Positions 1 to 8,377 of a stretch of DNA of 64,000 nt are shown one piece after another (positions within the stretch are counted from its first letter, which is position 1; each line of letters begins with the position of its first letter). The DNA lies in NCBI RefSeq assembly GCF_019967995.1, contig NZ_CP065377.1:1860001-1924000 (forward strand), given 5' to 3'. The notes under the pieces were generated by a model. It saw only the letters and a list, made by a program, of their open reading frames with translations. It did not search any database and had not been told where the DNA came from. The translations under genes and the position numbers were made by a program. Origin of the DNA: Faecalibacterium prausnitzii. Its GTDB lineage: Bacteria > Bacillota > Clostridia > Oscillospirales > Ruminococcaceae.

Positions 1-22
1 CAGCGAGACCGTAAGGTCGCTG
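1..22. other. Small stem-loop downstream of the reverse transcriptase gene
   Basis: CAGC (1-4) pairs with GCTG (19-22) and GACC (7-10) with GGTC (15-18), leaving a GTAA loop and a GA bulge. It lies about 30 bases past the stop of the reverse transcriptase on the minus strand. It could be a transcript-end structure, but no clear T-run follows it on that strand and the window edge cuts the context. Confidence 0.3.
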
Positions 23-52
23 GGCGGCTGTTTTATCATACAAAAGTTCTAA

Positions 53-1369
53 TTAAATACCTTTTAGAACTTTTCTTATTTTTCCCATATTATTTTTCAA
101 ATCATGTCGAATTTCTTCATCTTGTCCATACTCTTCTTCAGCATGCTCAATATAGGTAAAATAATTTCCTCGTTTGCTCTTTGCACCATGTTCAGAATAA
201 AGCGTATACAGACCAGAAAGATTGATATGATTTCCTTTTCTGGTATACCCTCCTGTTTTTGCAATATTTTTTGCCTTTCTGTGCATCCGGTAATAGTATT
301 TGGCCGTCGTTTTAGAACGGATAAACACTTTCGTTCCATTAAACGAAAATCCCAAAAAATTGATAAATTTTTTACTATCGTCTGCACCTTTGTCTATCGC
401 TTTTCCAATATTCTCAACCTTCTCTTCCTTATAATGAAAATATTGGGTTTTGCTCGGCTCCAATTTTAATCTAGGAGCACTTGCAATAAATGCTCTCACT
501 TCAGAGAAGACATTCAGCGCATTATTGTTAGGTTCATCCGGCACTATCACAATAAAATCATCACTATACCGCATATAAAATCCGTGATATTGTTCAACTA
601 GATCATGGATTTGCTTATCAACTTCCAGCATATAGAGGTTCGCCAACATTCCACTAATAGGTGATCCTTGTGGTATCCCGTAATGGTTCATATTTGGCTG
701 TATGTGAGAACGATTGTTTTTATATTGTTCCGCTGTTAATACTCTTGATTGTTTATTGAGTGCGCGATGACCTGCTTTGTTGTCTTTCAGTTTATTTATA
801 GCCAACAAGTCCGTCAGTTCCCATTGACTAAATGACGTGATATTCTTAAACACATTATAATGATCCTTTGGTAATCTTTCGCATTCCAATAACGAGCACC
901 ATTGCTTCTTCAAGTAAGCATGGTCTAAGTTATCAAAGAAATGCGTAAAATCGCCAATCATCACATAGCAGTTTTCTGTCTTACGGATAAAATCGTAGGC
1001 CGCTTTGGAAAATTGAATATTGCTCTTTCCTAAATTTGTTCGATAGGCAACCGCAACATTAGAAATCCCATCACAAGTCGTTCGCTCGTTATATTTCTCA
1101 TTCAAAATGTGACTGTAATACTGATAAATGCACCGATCAATATGTGCTGCATAGCAAATATCACGTTTTTTAGGAACTACTCCTTTTCCTCTTTTAAACT
1201 TGCTCATATCCATCTCATAATGGATAAATGGATAAAATCCATGCGCTGCAACTGCTTTTGGATTTGAAGCATAATCTTTCATGCGACCGATATCTGTTCG
1301 CACATCAAAATGTGCATAATATCGCTTGCTTCTTTGAATTATCTTCTTATCACTTAACCAAGCATCCAT
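53..1369 (-). CDS. Reverse transcriptase, probable defence-associated (DRT2/UG2-like)
   Basis: RNA-directed DNA polymerase of 438 residues. Motif A is IGDFTHFFD (about 138-146), the fingers/palm GIPQGSP motif is at about 231-237 and the catalytic YSDD box at about 268-271, followed by a FLGF motif near 340. It lacks the maturase and HNH domains of group II intron proteins and the tandem template/variable repeats of diversity-generating elements. I chose ATG at 1369, which has AGGGG ten bases upstream; an in-frame TTG at 1393 lies inside a hairpin and is a weaker start. The gene is visibly AT-rich compared with its neighbours, which suggests transfer. It stands alone behind a structured leader RNA with its own promoter, the layout known for DRT2 phage-defence systems, where the RT copies the adjacent RNA. 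Class assignment rests on overall resemblance and layout. Retron or another UG class remains possible. Confidence 0.85.
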   Translation of the reverse strand: MDAWLSDKKIIQRSKRYYAHFDVRTDIGRMKDYASNPKAVAAHGFYPFIHYEMDMSKFKRGKGVVPKKRDICYAAHIDRCIYQYYSHILNEKYNERTTCDGISNVAVAYRTNLGKSNIQFSKAAYDFIRKTENCYVMIGDFTHFFDNLDHAYLKKQWCSLLECERLPKDHYNVFKNITSFSQWELTDLLAINKLKDNKAGHRALNKQSRVLTAEQYKNNRSHIQPNMNHYGIPQGSPISGMLANLYMLEVDKQIHDLVEQYHGFYMRYSDDFIVIVPDEPNNNALNVFSEVRAFIASAPRLKLEPSKTQYFHYKEEKVENIGKAIDKGADDSKKFINFLGFSFNGTKVFIRSKTTAKYYYRMHRKAKNIAKTGGYTRKGNHINLSGLYTLYSEHGAKSKRGNYFTYIEHAEEEYGQDEEIRHDLKNNMGKIRKVLKGI

Positions 1370-1684
1370 TGCTTTAATACCCCTAAAATGCAATATCCAT
1401 CGGCACGAGGAATAGCGTCTCTAAGCCGATGGATATACGTTTGACGTGGTTACCCCTATTACCATAAAGGATTTTCAGAGTTCCCAGCTATTCTGTTAGC
1501 GCAATCATCAATTATGGTATAATTGACTGGGAGGCGATTGTCGTGATTTCATCAATCAGTCTGATTCTAGCATTTGCTACATCAGCATCAACAACCGTGT
1601 CAACTGTGCTGCTAAATATTCTCGAGAATATTCTAGCAGGAGAGTTGACAACAATCTCCTTCCCCCATACCTTTCGTATGGGGC
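1370..1684 (-). ncRNA. Structured leader RNA, candidate template of the reverse transcriptase
   Basis: Non-coding stretch of 315 bases between a good minus-strand promoter and the RT start. Reading in the RNA direction: an 8-bp hairpin with a GAAAG loop starts at the predicted 5' end (1663-1683). A long helix follows (1648-1659 with 1530-1544, one GU pair and a 3-base bulge) enclosing about 100 bases. Inside it is a three-part hairpin (1601-1647) built around an 18-bp perfect palindrome at 1615-1632. Then come a 7-bp hairpin (1508-1526) and a 12-bp hairpin (1393-1436) just before the RT start. This density of stems, and the size, match the ncRNAs of DRT2-type systems. The RNA ends and template limits are inferred, not seen. 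Confidence 0.65.
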
Positions 1685-1755
1685 ACTTTAATTATAGCAC
1701 TTTTTACCAAGTAATCAATACTGTTCATAATAAATTAACCCGCCATCGTGCATAG
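1543..1755 (+). CDS. Possible small protein antisense to the leader RNA
   Basis: A 70-codon GTG-started frame that runs opposite to the leader RNA. It has GGGAGG (1529-1534) eight bases before the GTG and an extended -10 element TGGTATAAT (1515-1523) just upstream, so it has the minimum signals of a gene. The frame is stop-free even further upstream (from 1468). The predicted product starts with a hydrophobic Ile/Leu/Ala/Ser-rich stretch and resembles no family I recognise. Because the SD would lie at the very 5' end of the transcript, expression from the chromosome is doubtful. It may matter only if the leader is copied into cDNA, or it may be a small toxin silenced by the leader RNA, or chance. 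Confidence 0.3.
   Translation: MISSISLILAFATSASTTVSTVLLNILENILAGELTTISFPHTFRMGHFNYSTFYQVINTVHNKLTRHRA
1691..1718 (-). promoter_or_regulatory. Promoter of the leader RNA and reverse transcriptase
   Basis: On the minus strand TTGATT (1713-1718) and a perfect TATAAT (1691-1696) are 16 bases apart. The predicted start near 1684 falls exactly on the first base of the 5' hairpin of the leader RNA. Confidence 0.7.
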
Positions 1756-1764
1756 TCCGACTTA

Positions 1765-2148
1765 TTATAACATTTTGCCGATATACTTCCGCAGTCCATC
1801 TTCCGTCCGAATATTATACTTCTCATCCACCTTTTTGAAGTAGTCCTTCATCGCATCCAGCGAAATCTCCGCATGAGAAGTTTCGTCTGGCAGAAAGCCC
1901 TTCCGGGCATCCAGCCAAGGCGTTTCTTTGTGGGTGATGCTTTCCAGAACCTTTCCACTGTACATACCAAAGGTATCCAGCACCCGGTCTACCACCTCTT
2001 TGGCCTCCGGGGTGAGCGGCAGCGCACTCTCCTTCAACGGAACAAAGGGGGCATCAAACAGCGGTTTGTCGTAAATCGCTGCATAGTTGCCCTGAATATA
2101 ATACAGCAACAATAAAGCCGCTGACAGTCTGCTGCTCGCAGAATCCAT
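1765..2148 (-). pseudogene. Decayed Panacea/SocA-like (DUF4065) antitoxin domain
   Basis: A 127-codon frame with recognisable pieces of the Panacea/SocA domain found in many antitoxins: LLYYIQGNYAAIYDKPLF near the N-terminus, then SGKVLESITHKETPW and a C-terminal DAMKDYFKK. The usual N-terminal helix that precedes the KLLYY motif is scrambled. The segment normally linking KPLF to the GPVVP motif is deleted, leaving FDAPFVPLKES. No toxin partner is visible on either side. I therefore read it as a remnant left beside the reverse transcriptase unit, possibly of an older defence or prophage insertion. A shortened but functional variant is possible. Confidence 0.5.
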
Positions 2149-2186
2149 CAGTGGGTTTCATGAGTCTTCAAATCCCCTAGACACAA

Positions 2187-2222
2187 AAAATCGGCACCCG
2201 CTTTTCAGCGAGTGCCGATTTT
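2187..2222. terminator. Bidirectional intrinsic terminator downstream of groEL
   Basis: AAAATCGGCAC (2187-2197) pairs with GTGCCGATTTT (2212-2222), extended by CGCT/AGCG inside after one mismatch. A T-run follows on the minus strand, so it can end the groES-groEL transcript. Confidence 0.7.
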
Positions 2223-2240
2223 GTTACCCTATAGTGCGCT

Positions 2241-2304
2241 TTGATTTTTGGCGTAAGTGGCGTAAGTTTGGCGTAAATCCGCTTTTGCGCGCTCCAAAAA
2301 TCAA
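2241..2304. repeat. Inverted and direct repeat patch next to groEL
   Basis: TTGATTTTTGG (2241-2251) is repeated inverted as CCAAAAATCAA (2294-2304). Between them GGCGTAA occurs three times (2250-2256, 2259-2265, 2270-2276). The patch separates normal chromosome (groEL) from the AT-rich island on the left, so it may be an attachment or insertion scar. No integrase is in view. Confidence 0.45.
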
Positions 2305-2330
2305 GGATTCATGCGGTTTTTAGGCAGTTA

Positions 2331-3989
<1,659 letters not shown>

Positions 3990-4024
3990 TCAAAAGCTCA
4001 ATTTCTTACAGTAGAGGGGGAAAC

Positions 4025-4312
4025 TCAGTCTTCCACAACGGCCAGGATATCGCCCTGACGGACGATGGTGCACTCCTCGCCATCCACCTTCACTTCGGTG
4101 CCGGAATACTTGCTGGTGAGGACCTTGTCGCCGACCTTCACGGTCATCTTGACTTCCTTGCCGTCCACGACGCCGCCGGGGCCGACTGCGATGACCTCGC
4201 ACACCTGGGGCTTTTCTTTTGCGCTGCCGGTCAGGATGAGGCCGCCCTTGGTGGTCTCCTCGACCTCAACAGTCTTGATAACAACACGGTCTGCAAGAGG
4301 AATGATCTTCAT
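4025..4312 (-). CDS. groS: Co-chaperonin GroES
   Basis: 10-kDa lid of the GroEL chamber, 95 residues. It begins MKIIPLADRVVIK and has the mobile-loop region (VEETTKGGLILTGSAKEKP) and the C-terminal VRQGDILAVVE strand. I start it at 4312, where AGGAGGG lies eight bases upstream; the frame stays open 13 codons further but without initiation signals. First gene of the groS-groL operon, about 80 bases downstream of a perfect CIRCE operator. Confidence 0.97.
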   Translation of the reverse strand: MKIIPLADRVVIKTVEVEETTKGGLILTGSAKEKPQVCEVIAVGPGGVVDGKEVKMTVKVGDKVLTSKYSGTEVKVDGEECTIVRQGDILAVVED

Positions 4313-4391
4313 AGTTCTTGCCCTCCTATTATAAAAATAAAATGAAAACATCGTTGTGCCCGGAGGCTCTGGTTTATCGCCTTCCGGTTGT

Positions 4392-4418
4392 TTAGCACTC
4401 CTTTTCTCTGAGTGCTAA
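4392..4418. promoter_or_regulatory. CIRCE operator (HrcA binding site)
   Basis: TTAGCACTC (4392-4400), nine spacer bases, GAGTGCTAA (4410-4418): a perfect match to the CIRCE consensus, placed directly downstream of the groS promoter. It implies HrcA-mediated heat-shock repression of groS-groL. Confidence 0.97.
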
Positions 4419-4422
4419 GTGT

Positions 4423-4451
4423 ATTGTACTCATCTTGCCCGCAAAAATCAA
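4423..4451 (-). promoter_or_regulatory. groS-groL promoter
   Basis: Minus-strand TTGATT (4446-4451) and TACAAT (4423-4428) are 17 bases apart. The start of transcription falls at the edge of the CIRCE element, as in other HrcA-regulated operons. Confidence 0.8.
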
Positions 4452-4517
4452 GAGGTTTCGGAACTTTTTTTGTTAAATATTTATGACGATTTCAAAATCC
4501 CTCCGCACCACGTAAAA

Positions 4518-4550
4518 ATCCCTGTGCGGGAGTCCATTCCGCACAGGGAT
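4518..4550 (-). terminator. Intrinsic terminator of the lipid kinase gene
   Basis: ATCCCTGTGCGG (4518-4529) pairs perfectly with CCGCACAGGGAT (4539-4550). On the minus strand it is followed by TTTTTACG, nine bases past the lipid kinase stop. Confidence 0.85.
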
Positions 4551-4558
4551 CTCTGCAG

Positions 4559-5554
4559 TCATTCTGTCACATCGGCCGGTGTGCTGCGCGCTGCACAGAA
4601 CCGCTCATAGGCAGGCTTCGGCAGCAGGATGCGGCCTGCCAGCGGCTGAAGCGAGGCCGTCACTTCGCCGCAGGGGGCGCACTCGCCGTCCGCCGTGGCC
4701 ACGATGGGCCCGCGCCCGTCTGCCGGGCGGAGCGACACACGCTTTGCGCGGCGGTAGATGAAATACGGTTTTGCCGCCTCAGTCAGCTGACCATTCACGA
4801 AGTGGCGTCCGTTTTTGTACATGCTCAGCAGCTTGGCAATGGTCAGCCGCCCGACCTTGCGGACGATGAAGACATCCAGCCAGCCGTCGTCAGGCACTGC
4901 CTCCGGCCCGGCCAGGAAGCCGCCGCCATACGCCTTGCCATTGCAGATGGCGCACATCAGGCAGTCCACGGTCAGGGTTTCCTCGTCGATGGCGAAGGTC
5001 AGCGTCCGGCCGATGCGGCCGCACAGCTGCTCCACGATGGAGAGCAGATATGCCGCCTCTCCGCCGCACAGCGGGATGCGCCGGAACTTCGGGATACCAT
5101 AGGCCACCTGAGCATCCAGGCCCGCCGCACAGATGGTGGCGGACAGACCCAGGTTCGTCTGGAGCAGGTCGATGGTCACTTCCCCGCCTGCCAACTGCGC
5201 GTCCAGGTCCGCAAACTCTTCCTTTGTGCCGTAGGTGCGCAGAAAGTCGTTGCCGCTGCCGTAGGGCAGGCATCCGACCGCCGCACCGGGGATGCCCTGC
5301 ACCCCGGTCATCGCCTCCATAAAGGTGCCGTCGCCTCCGGCGGTATAGATGCGGAGGGGCACGCCCTCCGCTGCGGCCTGCTGTGCCGCTGCGCAGGCCA
5401 GTTCCCGCGCGTGCCCGGCGTATTCGGTGACGTGGATTGTGACCTCTTCCGGGGCAAGGCCCGCCCGCCGGGCAGCGGCTTCGATCTGCGGAATGAGCTG
5501 GGCCGTACAGTCCTGCTTGCCCGCAGCGGGGTTCAGTAAAAATAAGGTGCGCAT
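4559..5554 (-). CDS. Diacylglycerol kinase family lipid kinase (YegS/DgkB type)
   Basis: 331 residues with the diacylglycerol kinase catalytic fold. The N-terminal strand FLLNPAAGK opens the protein, the nucleotide-binding GGDGTFMEA motif lies near residue 90 and the LPYGSGNDFLRTYG motif near 125. Members phosphorylate diacylglycerol or related lipids at the membrane, feeding phosphatidate back to phospholipid synthesis. The gene stands alone with its own terminator; its start has a nearby AGGAGG. The exact lipid substrate cannot be read from the sequence. Confidence 0.85.
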   Translation of the reverse strand: MRTLFLLNPAAGKQDCTAQLIPQIEAAARRAGLAPEEVTIHVTEYAGHARELACAAAQQAAAEGVPLRIYTAGGDGTFMEAMTGVQGIPGAAVGCLPYGSGNDFLRTYGTKEEFADLDAQLAGGEVTIDLLQTNLGLSATICAAGLDAQVAYGIPKFRRIPLCGGEAAYLLSIVEQLCGRIGRTLTFAIDEETLTVDCLMCAICNGKAYGGGFLAGPEAVPDDGWLDVFIVRKVGRLTIAKLLSMYKNGRHFVNGQLTEAAKPYFIYRRAKRVSLRPADGRGPIVATADGECAPCGEVTASLQPLAGRILLPKPAYERFCAARSTPADVTE

Positions 5555-5638
5555 GGCGTCCTCCTATAATTTCGATTACCTCTATGATAACAGAAATCGC
5601 AGGAGTTTCAAGGGGTCTTTCGGCAGAGCAGCGGGTCG

Positions 5639-7951
5639 TCAGCCGGTGGTCTGCCCCACGGCTGCTGTTTCCGTTTGCAGCAGCGTCACCTGCCCATCGG
5701 CTGTGCAGTCGGCCGTCCAGTGCTGGCCGGTGTGGGCGGCACCGGCGGCGATCTGGTCGGCCAGGGCCTGTTCGACGGCGCGGTCCACCTGCCGCCGCAG
5801 TTCGCGCGCCCCATAGGGCGAACGCGCCCGCGCCGCCAACGCCGGGCCCACGCGGGACGTATGGCTCAGCTGATACCCGCTGTGGGCCGCCCGCTCTTCC
5901 AGCTGGCCCAGCAGCTTTTCGGCGATGGCACACAGGCTGTCCTCGGCCAGCGGGCGGAAGACGATCAGCTCATCCAGCCGCCCGACCAGCTCCGGCCGGA
6001 ACCACTTTTTCGCCTCTTCAATGGCCTGTGCCGACTGCTTTTCGAACACGGCCTCGCTGCCCGCCGCAAAGCCCAGCGGCGCGTTCTGCCCCGCCAGAAA
6101 GCGCGCGCCCAGATTGGACGTCAGCAGCACGATGGTGTTGCGGAAATCCGCCTTGCGGCCCATGGCATCGGTGAGCTGGCCGTCCTCCAGAATTTGCAGC
6201 AGGATGTTCTGGATGTCCGGGTGCGCCTTTTCGATCTCGTCAAACAGCACGACGCTGTAAGGACGGCGGCGGACGGCCTCGGTCAGCTGCCCGCCCTCAT
6301 CGTGGCCGAGATAGCCCGGCGGCGCACCCAGCAGCCGGGCCGTGGTGTGCTGCTCCTGATATTCCGACATATCGAACTTGAGCAGGGCTTTTTCACTGCC
6401 GAACCAGCTGCGGGCCAGCGCTTTGGCAAGGGCCGTCTTCCCCACACCGGTCGGCCCCAGGAAGAGCAGTGCCCCGATGGGCCGCCCCGGCTCCCCCAGC
6501 CCGGTGCGGCTGCGCCGGATGGCACCGGCCACCGCCGCCACCGCTTTCTGCTGGCCGACGATCTCCGCGTTGAGGCGCTCTTCCAGCCGGTCGAGCCGCT
6601 CCCGCTCCTTCTCCCCCACCCGCTCGGCGGGGACGCCGCTGGCCTGCGCCACCACGCGGGCGATCTCCTCCCGCGTCAGTTCCGGGTCCCGGATGCCCTC
6701 CCGCTCGGCGCGGATGCGGGCGGCCGCACAGGCCTCGTCCACCAGGTCGATGGCCTTATCGGGCAGGCACCGCCCCGGCAGATACCGCACCGAAAGCTCC
6801 ACGGCTTCCTGCAGGGTCTCCAGCGGCAGGCGCACATTGTGGTAGCGCTCGTAGCGGGGGGCCAGCCCTTCGAGGATGGCCACTGCCTGCTCCGGCGCAG
6901 GCTCTTCGATCTGCACCCGGCCAAAGCGGCGTTCCAGCGCGGCATCCTTCTGGATGTGGGTGCGGAACTCCTGATTCGTGGTCGCACCGATGAGCTGCAG
7001 CTCCCCACGGGCCAGCACCGGTTTGAGGATGCTGGCCGCGTCAATGGCACCTTCCGCCGCACCGGCCCCGACAATGGTGTGGAACTCGTCCACGAACAGG
7101 ATGGCCGTGCCGTCCCGCACCAGTTCTTCCAGCAGGTTCTTGAAGCGCTCTTCAAAGTCGCCGCGGTATTTTGTGCCCGCCACAAGGCTGGCCATATCCA
7201 GCGCCAGCAGGCGGCGGCCCTGCAGCATCCGGGGCACCTCGCGGGCTGCAATGCGCTGGGCCAGCCCTTCGGCCAGCGCTGTTTTGCCCACGCCCGGCTC
7301 CCCCACCAGACAGGGGTTGTTCTTCTGGCGGCGGCACAGGATCTCCACCATCCGGTCCAGTTCCTTTTCCCGGCAGAACACCGGGTCCAGCTCGCCATCG
7401 GCGGCGCGGCGGGTCAGGTCGCGGCAGTATTTGTCACTGGCGCGGCTCCCGCGCGGCATGGCCGAGGCGCGGGGCTGGCTGGGCAGGATGAACTGCCCCG
7501 AAAGCTGGCGGCACTCCCGCACGGCATCCGTCAGCTGGACGCCCATTGATGCCAGCAGCACCCCGGCGGCGCAGTCGGTATCCTCCAGCATAGCGCAGAG
7601 CAGGTGTTCCGGCTCGGCGCGGGGCTGGTGGGCATTCTGCGCCCCGATGAGGGCATAATCCATGGCCCGGCGGAGGTCCGGTGCCAGCGCACGGCGGTCC
7701 AGATGCTGCACCGGGCCGGGGCGGTCCTCGGCCAGCTGCCGCCGGACGGCCAGCTCGGTGATGTTCTTTCCGGCCAGGAACCGCCCTGCCGCGCCCCGGT
7801 CTGTCTGGAGCATGGCGAGGAGAAGGTGGCCGGTATCTGCCTTTTTGCAGCCAAAGCCGCCCGCCAACTCCACTGCCTCGTCCAGCAGCAGCCCCGCCTC
7901 CCGCGAAAAGCCCTTGTATCTGCCCATGCCGAATGCTTCCCAAATGCTCAT
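5639..7951 (-). CDS. ClpA/ClpC-like AAA+ ATPase, ClpP partner
   Basis: 770-residue Hsp100 unfoldase that threads substrates into ClpP. An N-terminal Clp repeat domain (about 12-150) is followed by AAA+ module 1 (GEPGVGKT at 217-224, FVDE at 286-289) and module 2 (GPTGVGKT near 490, LFDEIEKAH near 557). An LGF loop (APLGFAAG, about 620) matches the ClpP-docking tripeptide. The linker between the two AAA+ modules is short and lacks the coiled-coil/UVR middle domain of classical ClpC, so adaptor control is probably different. No mcsA/mcsB/ctsR neighbours are present. ATG at 7951 has GGGAG seven bases upstream. Confidence 0.9.
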   Translation of the reverse strand: MSIWEAFGMGRYKGFSREAGLLLDEAVELAGGFGCKKADTGHLLLAMLQTDRGAAGRFLAGKNITELAVRRQLAEDRPGPVQHLDRRALAPDLRRAMDYALIGAQNAHQPRAEPEHLLCAMLEDTDCAAGVLLASMGVQLTDAVRECRQLSGQFILPSQPRASAMPRGSRASDKYCRDLTRRAADGELDPVFCREKELDRMVEILCRRQKNNPCLVGEPGVGKTALAEGLAQRIAAREVPRMLQGRRLLALDMASLVAGTKYRGDFEERFKNLLEELVRDGTAILFVDEFHTIVGAGAAEGAIDAASILKPVLARGELQLIGATTNQEFRTHIQKDAALERRFGRVQIEEPAPEQAVAILEGLAPRYERYHNVRLPLETLQEAVELSVRYLPGRCLPDKAIDLVDEACAAARIRAEREGIRDPELTREEIARVVAQASGVPAERVGEKERERLDRLEERLNAEIVGQQKAVAAVAGAIRRSRTGLGEPGRPIGALLFLGPTGVGKTALAKALARSWFGSEKALLKFDMSEYQEQHTTARLLGAPPGYLGHDEGGQLTEAVRRRPYSVVLFDEIEKAHPDIQNILLQILEDGQLTDAMGRKADFRNTIVLLTSNLGARFLAGQNAPLGFAAGSEAVFEKQSAQAIEEAKKWFRPELVGRLDELIVFRPLAEDSLCAIAEKLLGQLEERAAHSGYQLSHTSRVGPALAARARSPYGARELRRQVDRAVEQALADQIAAGAAHTGQHWTADCTADGQVTLLQTETAAVGQTTG

Positions 7952-8023
7952 TTGCCTGCTCCCTGTCGTTTGATATGACTCAGCAGAAGTATAGCCCCAT
8001 CGGGCCGGAAAAAATCAGCAAAA

Positions 8024-8058
8024 AAGGCCGAACCGCACAAAACATGCAGTTCGGCCTT
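8024..8058 (-). terminator. Intrinsic terminator after the TSCPD gene
   Basis: AAGGCCGAAC (8024-8033) pairs with GTTCGGCCTT (8049-8058). On the minus strand the hairpin runs into TTTTTTGC, 15 bases past the TSCPD stop. Confidence 0.85.
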
Positions 8059-8072
8059 GGGAACACGGCAGG

Positions 8073-8333
8073 TTACAGCTCTGCCAGTGCCTTTTTCAGG
8101 TTCTTTGCGATCTGGTCGGGGCAGCTGGTGGGGCGGGGGCCGCAGGTGGTGCCCTCCATCCGCTCGATGGCGTCCTCTGCCTTCATGCCCTTCAGCAGGC
8201 GGCTGATGCCCTTCAGGTTGCCGTTGCAGCCACCGACGACCTCGATGGACTCGATGGTGTGGTCGTCGTTCAGGACGATCTTGGTCAGCTTGGAACAAGT
8301 GCCCACATTGGGGAACTCGAACGATTTGCTCAT
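8073..8333 (-). CDS. TSCPD domain protein (TIGR03905 type)
   Basis: 86-residue protein with the TSCPD-type signature: GTCSKLTKI at the N-terminus, GGCNGNLKG in the middle, and CGPRPTSCPDQIAKNL near the C-terminus. The conserved cysteines suggest metal binding. This domain also occurs at the C-terminus of some class II ribonucleotide reductases, but the role of the stand-alone protein is not established. Single gene between a PHP phosphoesterase gene and a terminator. Confidence 0.85.
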   Translation of the reverse strand: MSKSFEFPNVGTCSKLTKIVLNDDHTIESIEVVGGCNGNLKGISRLLKGMKAEDAIERMEGTTCGPRPTSCPDQIAKNLKKALAEL

Positions 8334-8377
8334 ATCGGAAACATCCTCTCTTTTTACATTTGGGTGTTTTTATTATA

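Noticed and set aside
53..1718. Retron, group II intron or diversity-generating element
   Set aside because: No maturase/HNH domains, no template/variable repeat pair, and no clear a1/a2 retron repeats or retron-type RT motifs; the single RT behind a long leader fits a DRT layout better.
1873..2115. Plus-strand 80-codon frame over the Panacea remnant
   Set aside because: No start signals and it mirrors the recognisable minus-strand domain.
2250..2276. CRISPR-like short repeats (GGCGTAA x3)
   Set aside because: Only 7 bases long with 2-4 base gaps; no array or cas gene.
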